NCBI GenBank assembly: GCA_031546715.1
Contig: JAVBKA010000237.1
Location: 1-35,725, forward strand
Source: JAVBKA01 sp031546715
GTDB lineage: Bacteria; Bacillota; Clostridia; Oscillospirales; UBA929
DNA: 35,725 bases
Direction of reading: 5' to 3'
Shown: piece after piece, positions 17,096 to 23,804 of the stretch
Position numbering within the stretch: the first letter of the stretch is position 1
How the letters are laid out: the number at the start of each line of letters is the position of its first letter
Made by a program: the position numbers and the translations under genes
The notes under the pieces: model-generated
What the model was told of the DNA's origin: nothing
The model's input: the letters and a program-made list of their open reading frames with translations, nothing else
The model's database searches: none

Positions 17096-17212
17096 TGGTA
17101 TCAAAATGTCAAGGCAATGCTTGGCGGTGCGCCCGTAACGCAAAGCTACGCTGATTAGATTGGAGCGGACGCTAATACACTAGACGCCGCCTCTGCTGGA
17201 GAAGTAGCAAAG
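17096..17212 (+). pseudogene. mtaC: C-terminal stump of the MtaC-type corrinoid protein
   Basis: Directly after the mtaB stop the frame reads VKAMLGGAPVTQSYAD, a TAG at 17156-17158, then IGADANTLDAASAGEVAK. This is the end of the B12-binding domain of methyltransferase corrinoid proteins, where the usual residue at the TAG is a Gln, Glu or Lys. The rest of the gene, including the DxHxxG cobalamin-binding segment, is gone. Confidence 0.8.
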
Positions 17213-17234
17213 CCGTTTGTTTTGCTACTTCTCC
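17198..17234 (+). other. Perfect 14-bp hairpin between mtaC remnant and COG0523 gene
   Basis: GGAGAAGTAGCAAA and TTTGCTACTTCTCC are separated by nine bases. The left arm coincides with the end of the corrinoid-protein remnant and the right arm with the leader of the next gene. The T content after the stem is modest, so it may be a terminator, an mRNA processing stem or a scar of inverted duplication. Confidence 0.65.
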
Positions 17235-17261
17235 TGTTGCTATTATTCGAGGAGGTACAGC

Positions 17262-18152
17262 ATGGTAAAAATAGATATTATTTCAGGGTATTTGGGATCT
17301 GGAAAAACAACATTTGGCAATATGCTGCTTGATTATTATATTAACCTAGGACTTAAACCAGTCTATATCGTAAATGAGTTTGGGCAAACGGGGCTTGACG
17401 CGCGAATTATTGAAGCAAGCGGATTTAGAGCTGTTGAAATGCCAAACGGTTGTGTATGCTGCTCATTAAAGAATGATATTCCATTAACTATAAAAAAGGT
17501 TATTAAAACATTTTCGCCAACAAATATAGTATTTGAGCCATCTGGCATCTTTGTTTTTGAAAACTTCGTTGAAATTATCAAGTCGGATATGTTGAAGAAT
17601 GAATGTGAAATAGGTAATGTTTTCACCATCGTGGATAGCGTAAATTTCAAAACGTCAAAGGCCGCATACGGCAGTTTTATCTATAATCAAATCAAAAACG
17701 CCCCGGTTATTATTCTTAGCAAACTGGAAAAAACAAAAAACAGTGTCGAAGAACTTATTTGTGATATCAAAAATATTAACCCTTACGCATTTATCATGTC
17801 AAAAACATGGGTGGAGTGGACTGCTGCGGATTTTGAAAACGTGCTCGGTCAACAAAAATACTTGCATAACAGCAGTCACATCCATAGTCATATAAAATTA
17901 CGCTCGTTTACTGTCAAGCTTGAAAACCTTTTTACAAAAGATAAAATTGATAGGTTCGTTACCTTTTGTCAGTCCGATGTTTTCGGCGATCTTTGCAGGG
18001 TAAAAGGTATTATAATGACTGAAACATATCCCGTTTTGCTTAATATTGCAATGCAAGACGTTGTGATAGATAGGTTTAACGGCATATCAGAGCAAACTTT
18101 GACTTTTATAGGGCAGACCATAAACGAGAAAGAAATCTTAGAATTTTTGTAG
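17262..18152 (+). CDS. COG0523 (CobW/P47K) metallochaperone-type GTPase
   Basis: A 296-aa GTPase of the G3E family. The P-loop GYLGSGKTT is at about residues 9-17, the metal-binding CxCC motif is GCVCCSL (Cys64, 66, 67), the Walker B region is VFEPSG and the base-recognition motif is SKLEKT. The His-rich stretch between domains is short (HIHSHIK). I start it at the ATG at 17262, behind GAGGAGG; a longer open frame upstream is only the hairpin region. COG0523 proteins deliver zinc, cobalt or other metals. Placed after mtaB, it may help load zinc into MtaB or serve the corrinoid partner, but this is inference. Confidence 0.82.
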   Translation: MVKIDIISGYLGSGKTTFGNMLLDYYINLGLKPVYIVNEFGQTGLDARIIEASGFRAVEMPNGCVCCSLKNDIPLTIKKVIKTFSPTNIVFEPSGIFVFENFVEIIKSDMLKNECEIGNVFTIVDSVNFKTSKAAYGSFIYNQIKNAPVIILSKLEKTKNSVEELICDIKNINPYAFIMSKTWVEWTAADFENVLGQQKYLHNSSHIHSHIKLRSFTVKLENLFTKDKIDRFVTFCQSDVFGDLCRVKGIIMTETYPVLLNIAMQDVVIDRFNGISEQTLTFIGQTINEKEILEFL

Positions 18153-18158
18153 ATTCTA

Positions 18159-18202
18159 TTGACAATAAAGTAAAATAGCGTATAATCATACTAAACATAT
18201 AG
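18159..18202 (+). promoter_or_regulatory. metY-cysK promoter with Rrf2-type box
   Basis: TTGACA (18159-18164), 16 bp and TATAAT (18181-18186) make a near-perfect promoter. ATCATACTAAACATATAG (18185-18202) overlaps the end of the -10 and the expected start point, and matches the box at the Rrf2 gene (13836-13853) in 17 of 18 bases. The arrangement fits repression by the Rrf2 regulator. Confidence 0.72.
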
Positions 18203-18214
18203 GAATAGGAGGGA

Positions 18215-18274
18215 ATGAGATTTTACATATCGATTGCATTGAAAATTAAAAAACCATTAACAAGTCGAAGTTAA
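18215..18274 (+). CDS. Candidate 19-codon leader peptide upstream of metY
   Basis: ATG at 18215 begins a short frame coding MRFYISIALKIKKPLTSRS, 62 bp before metY. A GGAGG lies only two bases upstream, which is closer than usual, while AGGAA lies at a better distance. It is in the leader of a cysteine/methionine operon, so an attenuation role is conceivable, but the peptide has no Cys and only the initiating Met. I cannot tell it from chance. Confidence 0.3.
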   Translation: MRFYISIALKIKKPLTSRS

Positions 18275-18336
18275 AATTAAAATGTTAGCTTAATGAGATT
18301 TGAAGTATATAAATATAAATTTTGGAGGAAACAGAA

Positions 18337-19638
18337 ATGTCAAAAAAATTAAGATTTGAAACTTTACAGGTGCACGCAGGGCAGGAACAAGCAGACTCCG
18401 CAACAGGCGCAAGGTGCGTACCTATATATCAAACTACATCTTATGTATTCGATGATTCCGCTCAGGCTGAACGCAGATTTGGACTTGCCGAAGGCGGAAA
18501 CATTTATACAAGACTGATGAACCCCACATCTGATGTATTTGAACAGCGTATTGCGGCTTTGGAAGGCGGCGTTGCTGCGCTTGCAACATCGTCTGGTTCT
18601 TCGGCAATCACATATGCCATCCAAAACATCGCACATTCAGGCGACCACATCATTTCTGCAAATACCATTTACGGCGGGACATATAACCTTTTCGCCCATA
18701 CTTTGTCTGAATTTGGGATTGAAACATCCTTTGTGGACGGCGATGATGTATCAAACTTTGATAAAGCAATCAAAGAAAGCACAAAAGCTATTTTCATAGA
18801 GAGCTTGGGCAATCCGAATTCAAGCATCATTGACATTGAAGCGGTGTCGAATATTGCCCACAAACATGGCATTCCCCTTATTGTGGATAATACTTTTGCA
18901 ACTCCATATTTGCTCCGCCCTATCGAACACGGTGCAGATATTGTTGTACATTCAGCGAGCAAATTCATCGGAGGCCACGGAACGAGCATTGGCGGCGTAA
19001 TTATTGACAGCGGTAACTTTGACTGGAAGCAAAACGACAAGTTTCCAGGACTTACTGCACCAAACCCAAGTTACCATGGTGTGGTTTTTGCTGATGCTGT
19101 GGGTAATCTCGCATATATCATTAAAATACGTGTTACCTTGATGAGGGATACAGGAGCGACAATCAGTCCTTTTAATTCATTTTTATTCCTGCAAGGACTG
19201 GAAACCTTATCTCTGCGCGTGGAACGCCACGTTGAGAACGCTCTTAAAGTAGTGGAGTTTTTGGCAAATCATCCACAAGTCGAAAAAGTAAATCACCCAT
19301 CTATCAAAGAGCATTCCAATTATAATCTGTATTGCCGATATTTCCCAAATGGTGCAGGCTCGATTTTTTCATTTGAAATAAAAGGCAGTGCTGACGATGC
19401 TAAAAGATTTATTGACAACCTTGAAATATTTTCGCTTCTTGCCAATGTTGCCGATGTAAAATCGCTGGTTATACATCCTGCATCAACTACCCACTCGCAG
19501 ATGTCATCAGAGGAACAATTAAATGTAGGAATCAAACCGAATACAATTAGATTGTCAATTGGAACAGAGCATATAGACGATCTTTTAGATGATTTAAAGA
19601 GTGCTTTCTCAAAAACATTTTACACTAATCTCAAATAA
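18337..19638 (+). CDS. metY: O-acetylhomoserine sulfhydrylase (O-acetylhomoserine aminocarboxypropyltransferase)
   Basis: A cytoplasmic PLP enzyme of the Cys/Met metabolism family, 433 aa. It forms homocysteine (or methionine) from O-acetylhomoserine and sulfide (or methanethiol). The start LRFETLQVHAGQ, the YTRLMNPT motif, the PLP lysine in VHSASKFIGGHG (Lys209) and the C-terminal HPASTTHSQ are all characteristic of the MetY branch. I use the ATG at 18337 behind TTTTGGAGG; an upstream TTG lies inside the ribosome site. It shares a promoter with cysK, separated by a hairpin element. The Rrf2-type box before it suggests cysteine or iron-sulfur control. Confidence 0.9.
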   Translation: MSKKLRFETLQVHAGQEQADSATGARCVPIYQTTSYVFDDSAQAERRFGLAEGGNIYTRLMNPTSDVFEQRIAALEGGVAALATSSGSSAITYAIQNIAHSGDHIISANTIYGGTYNLFAHTLSEFGIETSFVDGDDVSNFDKAIKESTKAIFIESLGNPNSSIIDIEAVSNIAHKHGIPLIVDNTFATPYLLRPIEHGADIVVHSASKFIGGHGTSIGGVIIDSGNFDWKQNDKFPGLTAPNPSYHGVVFADAVGNLAYIIKIRVTLMRDTGATISPFNSFLFLQGLETLSLRVERHVENALKVVEFLANHPQVEKVNHPSIKEHSNYNLYCRYFPNGAGSIFSFEIKGSADDAKRFIDNLEIFSLLANVADVKSLVIHPASTTHSQMSSEEQLNVGIKPNTIRLSIGTEHIDDLLDDLKSAFSKTFYTNLK

Positions 19639-19644
19639 AAACTG

Positions 19645-19756
19645 GACATCTTTTCGGTCTTTAAGGCTTCCTACTGCGTTGTCGTCAATCGCCATGCAAT
19701 AAGCATGGCTCAATCCTCCGCCTTGCAGGAAATCTTAAATCCTCGAAAATCTTGTC
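19645..19756. repeat. MITE-like imperfect inverted-repeat element between metY and cysK
   Basis: A 112-bp stretch with imperfect terminal inverted repeats of about 30 bp (GACATCTTTTCG... on the left, ...CGAAAATCTTGTC on the right) and a central GCCATGC-AATAA-GCATGGC hairpin. It carries no gene. Its shape is that of a small non-autonomous mobile or REP-like element, and as RNA it would fold into one long hairpin inside the metY-cysK transcript. I saw no second copy in the window. Confidence 0.55.
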
Positions 19757-19795
19757 TCACTTTTTATCTGAGAATAGTATTAGGAGGAATCGATT

Positions 19796-20728
19796 TTGTC
19801 AAAGATAGCAAAATCACTTACGGATTTAATAGGAAACACCCCGCTTTTAGAACTTGGAAATTACAGCAAAAGTGAGACCCTTGATATTACCATTATCGCA
19901 AAACTTGAGAGCTTTAATCCCCTTTCTTCTGTTAAGGACAGAATAGGATATGCTTTAATTCAAGATGCGGAAAATAAAGGCTTGCTCAATAACGAAACAA
20001 TTATTATTGAGCCGACAAGCGGCAATACAGGCATATCCCTTGCGTTTGTCTGTGCTGCAAAAGGATATCGCTTGATTCTGGCCATGCCCGAAACTATGAG
20101 TGTTGAACGAAGAAATTTGCTTAAAGCATTGGGAGCAGAGCTTGTTCTTACAGAAGGCGCAAAGGGCATGAAAGGTGCAATAGCAAAAGCCGATGAGATG
20201 CACCAAAACACACCAAATTCAATTATCTTAGGTCAGTTTTGCAATCCTGCAAATCCGCAAATTCACAGAGAAACTACCGCAGAGGAAATCTGGAACGATA
20301 CAGATGGTGATGTTGATATCATTGTTTCAGGTGTTGGCACAGGCGGAACAATAACTGGTGTCGGTGAGGTTTTGAAAAGTAGAAATCCGAGCATCAAAAT
20401 TATCGCAGTTGAGCCGGAAGACAGTCCTATTTTATCCAAAGGTGTTGCCGGACCGCATAAAATTCAAGGCATAGGTGCAGGCTTTGTACCCGATATATTA
20501 AACAGAGAAATTATTGATGAGATTGTTACGGTAAAAAATGAACAGGCATTTGAATCTGCAAGAAAAGTTGCAAAAAACGAGGGCTTACTTGTTGGTATTT
20601 CGTCCGGCGCAGCTCTCTTTGCTGCAACTGTTATTGCAAAACGAGAAGAAAACAAAGGCAAAAAAATTCTTGTCATACTTCCCGATACGGGCGAGAGATA
20701 TCTGTCGACCACGTTGTATGATGAGTAG
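19796..20728 (+). CDS. cysK: Cysteine synthase A (O-acetylserine sulfhydrylase)
   Basis: A PLP enzyme making cysteine from O-acetylserine and sulfide, 310 aa, the normal length. The N-terminal LTDLIGNTPLLEL, the PLP lysine in PLSSVKDRIG (Lys47), the substrate loop PTSGNTGI, the phosphate-binding GVGTGGTITG and the C-terminal PDTGERYLST are all intact. The start is TTG at 19796 with GGAGG eight bases upstream. It follows metY in the same direction, so sulfide can be directed to cysteine or homocysteine. No terminator is seen after it: IS3-type debris begins within 100 bp. Confidence 0.93.
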   Translation: MSKIAKSLTDLIGNTPLLELGNYSKSETLDITIIAKLESFNPLSSVKDRIGYALIQDAENKGLLNNETIIIEPTSGNTGISLAFVCAAKGYRLILAMPETMSVERRNLLKALGAELVLTEGAKGMKGAIAKADEMHQNTPNSIILGQFCNPANPQIHRETTAEEIWNDTDGDVDIIVSGVGTGGTITGVGEVLKSRNPSIKIIAVEPEDSPILSKGVAGPHKIQGIGAGFVPDILNREIIDEIVTVKNEQAFESARKVAKNEGLLVGISSGAALFAATVIAKREENKGKKILVILPDTGERYLSTTLYDE

Positions 20729-20821
20729 CCGTAAGGCGAAGGTTATTGGCACTGAACAAGGATGAATTGACGCCTTGCCGATGATATTTTGGTTATCTCT
20801 GTTAAAAATTTGGGAGCTTAC

Positions 20822-21133
20822 GCCTAGCTCCTGTTCCTGTTCGCTGATTTTCTCTTTTAGTTTTGAATCACGCTTTGCGTCAAATAATCGAGGTAACTTC
20901 TCTAGTGCCTCGTTCTTCCAGTTGCGGATTTGGTTCGGTGCTATCTCGTATGCAGCAGCCATTTCGTTTAGTTCCCGCTCACCACGTATTACCTCCAGTA
21001 CAATCCGCGCTTTTTCCTCTGCCGTGTATGTCCGTCTCTTCATAATGAACCGTCCCTTCCTTTTGTTCTTATTATATCAGGTTCACATTATCTTTTGCGT
21101 TTTTTGTGTCCAGTTTTGCTAGACCATTATATT
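20822..21133 (-). mobile_element. IS3-family remnant: truncated OrfA plus terminal end
   Basis: On the minus strand the ATG at 21043 starts MKRRTYTAEEKARIVLEVIR and continues with the helix-turn-helix MAAAYEIAPNQIRNWKNEAL, the OrfA (orfA/InsE-like) protein of IS3 elements. Homology ends at about EQEQELG (near 20822); beyond that the frame runs into antisense cysK. OrfB is absent. The IS outer end, with CAAAACTGGACAC, lies about 21105-21133 and abuts the truncated hgcA. The element is inactive, and its insertion or a deletion next to it removed the hgcA 5' end. Confidence 0.78.
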
Positions 21134-21922
21134 AGTGCATGGATTCTAATCCTAGACACCAAAGGTGTGAACGTGTGGTGTGCGGCAGGGAAAGGAACTT
21201 TTGGTACAAAAGAGCTTGTCAGTAGAATCAAAATGGTCGATCTCTCTGCGGTCGTTAGTCATCGTAGACTGATTCTTCCCCAGTTAGGGGCTGTTGGCAT
21301 CGCAGCACATGAAATCAGAGGTGAAACTGGGTTTAATGTCACATACGGTCCAGTACGTGCGGAAGATTTAACGAAATATCTGATTAATGGACAACAAGCA
21401 GACAAAGCCATGCGAAAGGTTAGATTCAACACCACCGACCGCGCTGTTCTCGTCCCGATGGAGGTCGTCAGTGCTGTCAAGCCTACTGTAACAGCACTGG
21501 GAGCGTTGGCTATGGCGAATGCCGTTGGCTTAACTAAGTTCGATTCAAACGATGTAAAGGCATATACTGGAGCAGTTTTGATTGGCTCAGCTGCCACACC
21601 GCTTTTGCTTCCTGTCATACCCGCCAGAGCGTTTTCCGCCAAAGGCTGGCTGTTGGGGCTTAGTTGGGCGATGGGTGTAAATCTCAAAAACGGATTGTTC
21701 TACGGCAAGAACAAAAACTTATTGAAGGCATCGCAGAATCTGCTGGTTTTGCCGTCAGTGTCCGCGATACACGCAATGAACTTCACAGGAAGTTCGACGT
21801 ATACATCCATGTCAGGAGTTCGTAAAGAAATGAAAACGGCGGTGCCGCTTATTGGCGCATCTTTGCTGGTCGGAGCAGTGCTCGCAGTCATTGGCGCACA
21901 CAAAGGGAGGGGTAAACGATGA
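21134..21922 (+). pseudogene. hgcA: HgcA, mercury-methylating corrinoid membrane protein, 5'-truncated
   Basis: HgcA transfers a methyl group from its corrinoid to Hg(II). The diagnostic cap-helix motif NVWCAAGKGTFGT is present, with the Cys that ligates cobalt. The following corrinoid-binding region (HRRLILPQLGAVGI, GPVRAEDLTKYL) and the C-terminal membrane domain, including the family-specific SSTYTSMSGVRKEMK, are intact. Homology begins at about SAWILILDTKG (21134); compared with the usual ~340 aa, roughly 65 N-terminal residues are missing and IS3-end sequence takes their place. The frame remains open back to a TTG at 21095 (275 codons), but no ribosome site supports it. The TGA overlaps the hgcB ATG by 4 bp. 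Identification is firm, activity doubtful. Confidence 0.9.
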
Positions 21923-22215
21923 CTCAAGTCTATCTCAAAAACGTGTCAACACTCTCCATAGACGATATCAAATGTACCGGCTGTGGTCTTTGCACTACGG
22001 TTTGTCCCCATCAGATATTGTCTGTTGAAAAAGGAACATGCCAAGCCTCCGACAAGGATTTGTGTATGGAGTGTGGAGCTTGTGTGATGAACTGCCCGTT
22101 TAATGCAATAACGGTCGAAAAAGGCGTGGGTTGCTTTTCGGCAATTATCAAAGGTCTTTTAACTGGTACTGAGCCTTCCTGTGATTGTTCCAGTAGCTCA
22201 GACGATTGCTGTTGA
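21919..22215 (+). CDS. hgcB: HgcB, 2[4Fe-4S] ferredoxin of mercury methylation
   Basis: HgcB is the electron donor and probable mercury-handling partner of HgcA. The 98-aa protein has two cluster motifs, CTGCGLCTTVCP (Cys19, 22, 25, 29) and CMECGACVMNCP (Cys49, 52, 55, 59), an additional conserved Cys72 in GVGCFSA, and a Cys-rich tail ending in a vicinal Cys pair (97, 98), the arrangement known for HgcB. Its ATG overlaps the hgcA stop by 4 bp, with a GGGAGGGG site inside hgcA, the standard hgcAB layout. It is intact, unlike hgcA. A broken arsC follows after 15 bp. Confidence 0.92.
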   Translation: MTQVYLKNVSTLSIDDIKCTGCGLCTTVCPHQILSVEKGTCQASDKDLCMECGACVMNCPFNAITVEKGVGCFSAIIKGLLTGTEPSCDCSSSSDDCC

Positions 22216-22230
22216 CTGCGGGGGTCACGA

Positions 22231-22470
22231 ATGATTAATGTTGCTTTTGTCTGCATTCATAATTCCTGCAGAAGTCAGATGGCTGAAGCGATTGCTAAAA
22301 AACTATTCGCCGACGAACTTGAGGCTTATTCGGGCGGCACCGAAACAAAGCCGCAAATCAATTAGGGTGCAGTCGCTGTAATAAAGAAGGTTTATGGCGT
22401 TGATATAAGCGTGACGCAGCGTTCCAAGCTGATCTCTGAGCTACCGCCTGTTGATATTGTTATTACCATT
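22231..22470 (+). pseudogene. arsC: Thioredoxin-type arsenate reductase ArsC (LMW-PTP family), broken
   Basis: ATG at 22231 with a GGGGG site 15 bp after hgcB. The P-loop VCIHNSCRSQMAEA (CX5RS) is intact, followed by SGGTETKPQIN, then a TAG at 22363-22365. The frame continues past the TAG with GAVAVIKKVYGVDI and LISELPPVDIVIT, which clearly belongs to the same protein. Homology ends near 22470, before the second redox cysteine region, where antisense parA sequence starts. The gene is dead by both nonsense change and 3' deletion. Confidence 0.85.
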
Positions 22471-22936
22471 GTGCTTGCACAGGAATAATCAAGCTGTCAG
22501 CGGCTGCCAAAGCGTTTATTGTCATCATACCCAAGCTAGGCATAACAATCTAAAATCACAAAATTATAGTTAGGTTTTACTAGCTCAACATACTGCCGTA
22601 GAATTGTTTCACGGCTCATTGCGTTTACAATGAAATATCTATGCCAGAAAGCTCGATATTTGCGGGAAGAAGGTCAACTCCCTCATTATGATGCAAGACA
22701 CCCTCATTTGGGGATATAGCTATATCCGTTAAAACCTTTTCCGTAAAAGTATATAGAGTATTTAATAACTTGTCGAGCTGTTGATACCCCAAACTGGCAG
22801 CAGTGATTCCTGACTATCACAGTCAATAATAGGACTTTTCGCCCATGCCGAGCAAGTCCTATTCCGACGTTGGTACACACATTTGTTTAGCCTTCGCCCC
22901 CCCCTTTTGGTTGGCAAGGGCATAGACGGTACTCAT
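22471..22936 (-). pseudogene. ParA/Soj-family partition ATPase, frameshifted and 3'-truncated
   Basis: On the minus strand the ATG at 22936 starts MSTVYALANQKGG, the ParA Walker A region. The expected sequence can then be followed through several frames: NVGIGLARHG, DCDSQESL, then NEGVDLLPANIELSGID, MSRETILRQYVELVKPN and finally AAADSLIIPVQA at the arsC junction. A run of eight C at about 22898 and other indels break the frame. It is typical baggage of plasmids and integrative elements. This explains most of the apparently empty stretch after arsC. Confidence 0.8.
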
Positions 22937-23060
22937 AATTATCAGCTCCCTTTCGATTACGGATTTCTTGTGGGCAAATGTTTTTTGTCTTTTACGAAAC
23001 ATCTAATTTTCTGACTTGGATTTTTGCCCTGTTTTTTCTTCGGAAAAAGAGTGGAAAAGG

Positions 23061-23116
23061 AATAAGACAAACCTTAAAACCCTTGATTTTACTGGGTTTT
23101 CCGATTTGTCTTTATT
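23061..23116. repeat. Long two-stem inverted repeat near the recombinase fragment
   Basis: AATAAGACAAA pairs with TTTGTCTTTATT (one bulge) and, inside, AAAACCC pairs with GGGTTTT around an 11-base loop. It ends 12 bp before the recombinase C-side fragment begins. It could be a terminator-like structure, an element end or an origin-type hairpin. The surrounding 22937-23128 holds a 61-codon hydrophobic frame that I cannot identify. Confidence 0.5.
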
Positions 23117-23128
23117 ATACTATTTGGG

Positions 23129-23305
23129 CATACCACGGCAACCCTAATGCTTCAGAATGGTGATGACATCAAAACTGTACAAGTTGCACTCGGTCACGCT
23201 TCGGCAGGCTTTACGTTGGACACATACGCACACGCTACAGAGAAAGTCGCAAAATCAAGCGCAAAACGAAGGGAAGCTTTTTTACAAGAAATTAAAGCGA
23301 AATAA
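23129..23305 (+). pseudogene. Tyrosine recombinase, C-side fragment with catalytic tyrosine
   Basis: The frame starts HTTATLMLQNGDDIKTVQ, continues with the LGHASAGFTLDTYAHAT box that holds the conserved His and the nucleophile Tyr, and ends with a short basic tail and TAA. The His at the start belongs to the HDLRH motif. It complements the piece at 9708-9863 with only about five residues (FHDLR) missing. It lies 105 bp from the 3' end of tRNA-fMet, the usual place for such integrases relative to their attachment site. Confidence 0.8.
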
Positions 23306-23382
23306 ACCTGTAAAGGGTAACCTAAAGGGTCAAAGCGACTTCGAGACAATTTGACATATCAAAATAGTTGCAAAAACAAGAC

Positions 23383-23407
23383 AAAACCCACCATTTTGGT
23401 GGGTTTT
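23383..23407. terminator. Terminator of the tRNA operon
   Basis: AAAACCCACC-ATTTT-GGTGGGTTTT is a perfect 10-bp stem. On the minus strand it lies three bases after the tRNA-fMet CCA end and finishes in TTTT, so it ends the tRNA transcript; it can also stop plus-strand transcription from the recombinase side. Confidence 0.8.
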
Positions 23408-23409
23408 CA

Positions 23410-23486
<77 letters not shown>

Positions 23487-23553
23487 ATATTATGCCGTCT
23501 GGCGAAGAACTAAAACAGGTACTTAAAATGCACGCGTACAGACAAAACTGTAA

Positions 23554-23642
23554 TGGTGCCGGAGACCGGGGTCGAACCGGTACGACTCTTTCGAGTCACA
23601 GGATTTTAAGTCCTGGGCGTCTGCCGATTCCGCCACTCCGGC
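23554..23642 (-). tRNA. tRNA-Leu (TAA)
   Basis: An 89-base gene, GCCGGAG at the 5' end and CTCCGGCACCA at the 3' end with CCA encoded. The anticodon stem-loop CAGGA-CTTAAAA-TCCTG gives anticodon TAA, and a long variable arm (GACTCGAAAGAGTC) marks it as a class II leucine tRNA. It is upstream of tRNA-fMet in the same transcript. Confidence 0.95.
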
Positions 23643-23804
23643 TCAATTACGGCTTCAAAAGAATACCACACTTTTTAATATATGTCAAGCAATATTTTGA
23701 CATAGTTTTTGACATTATTTGACACATGCTCTGAATGTGGTGTAAATGTACTTAAATCGAACTCAAAACGCGCTTTTAATTTCAATCTCTTCGCCTGAAA
23801 AGGC

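Noticed and set aside
18187..18336. S-box, T-box or cobalamin riboswitch upstream of metY or mtaB
   Set aside because: I looked for the conserved cores and saw none in the leaders of metY, mtaB or hgcA.
20585..20821. Continuation of the IS3 OrfA frame toward cysK as a longer protein
   Set aside because: Beyond about 20822 the frame is antisense to cysK and has no OrfA or OrfB similarity.
17156..22365. In-frame TAG codons in the mtaC and arsC remnants as possible pyrrolysine or stop-codon recoding
   Set aside because: Intact genes here (mtaB, cysK) end in TAG, both interrupted genes are also truncated by deletion, and pyrrolysine is known in methylamine methyltransferases rather than in corrinoid proteins or ArsC.
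22978..23163. 61-codon hydrophobic plus-strand frame
   Set aside because: It spans the nested inverted repeat and overlaps the recombinase fragment in another frame; no ribosome site or recognisable domain.
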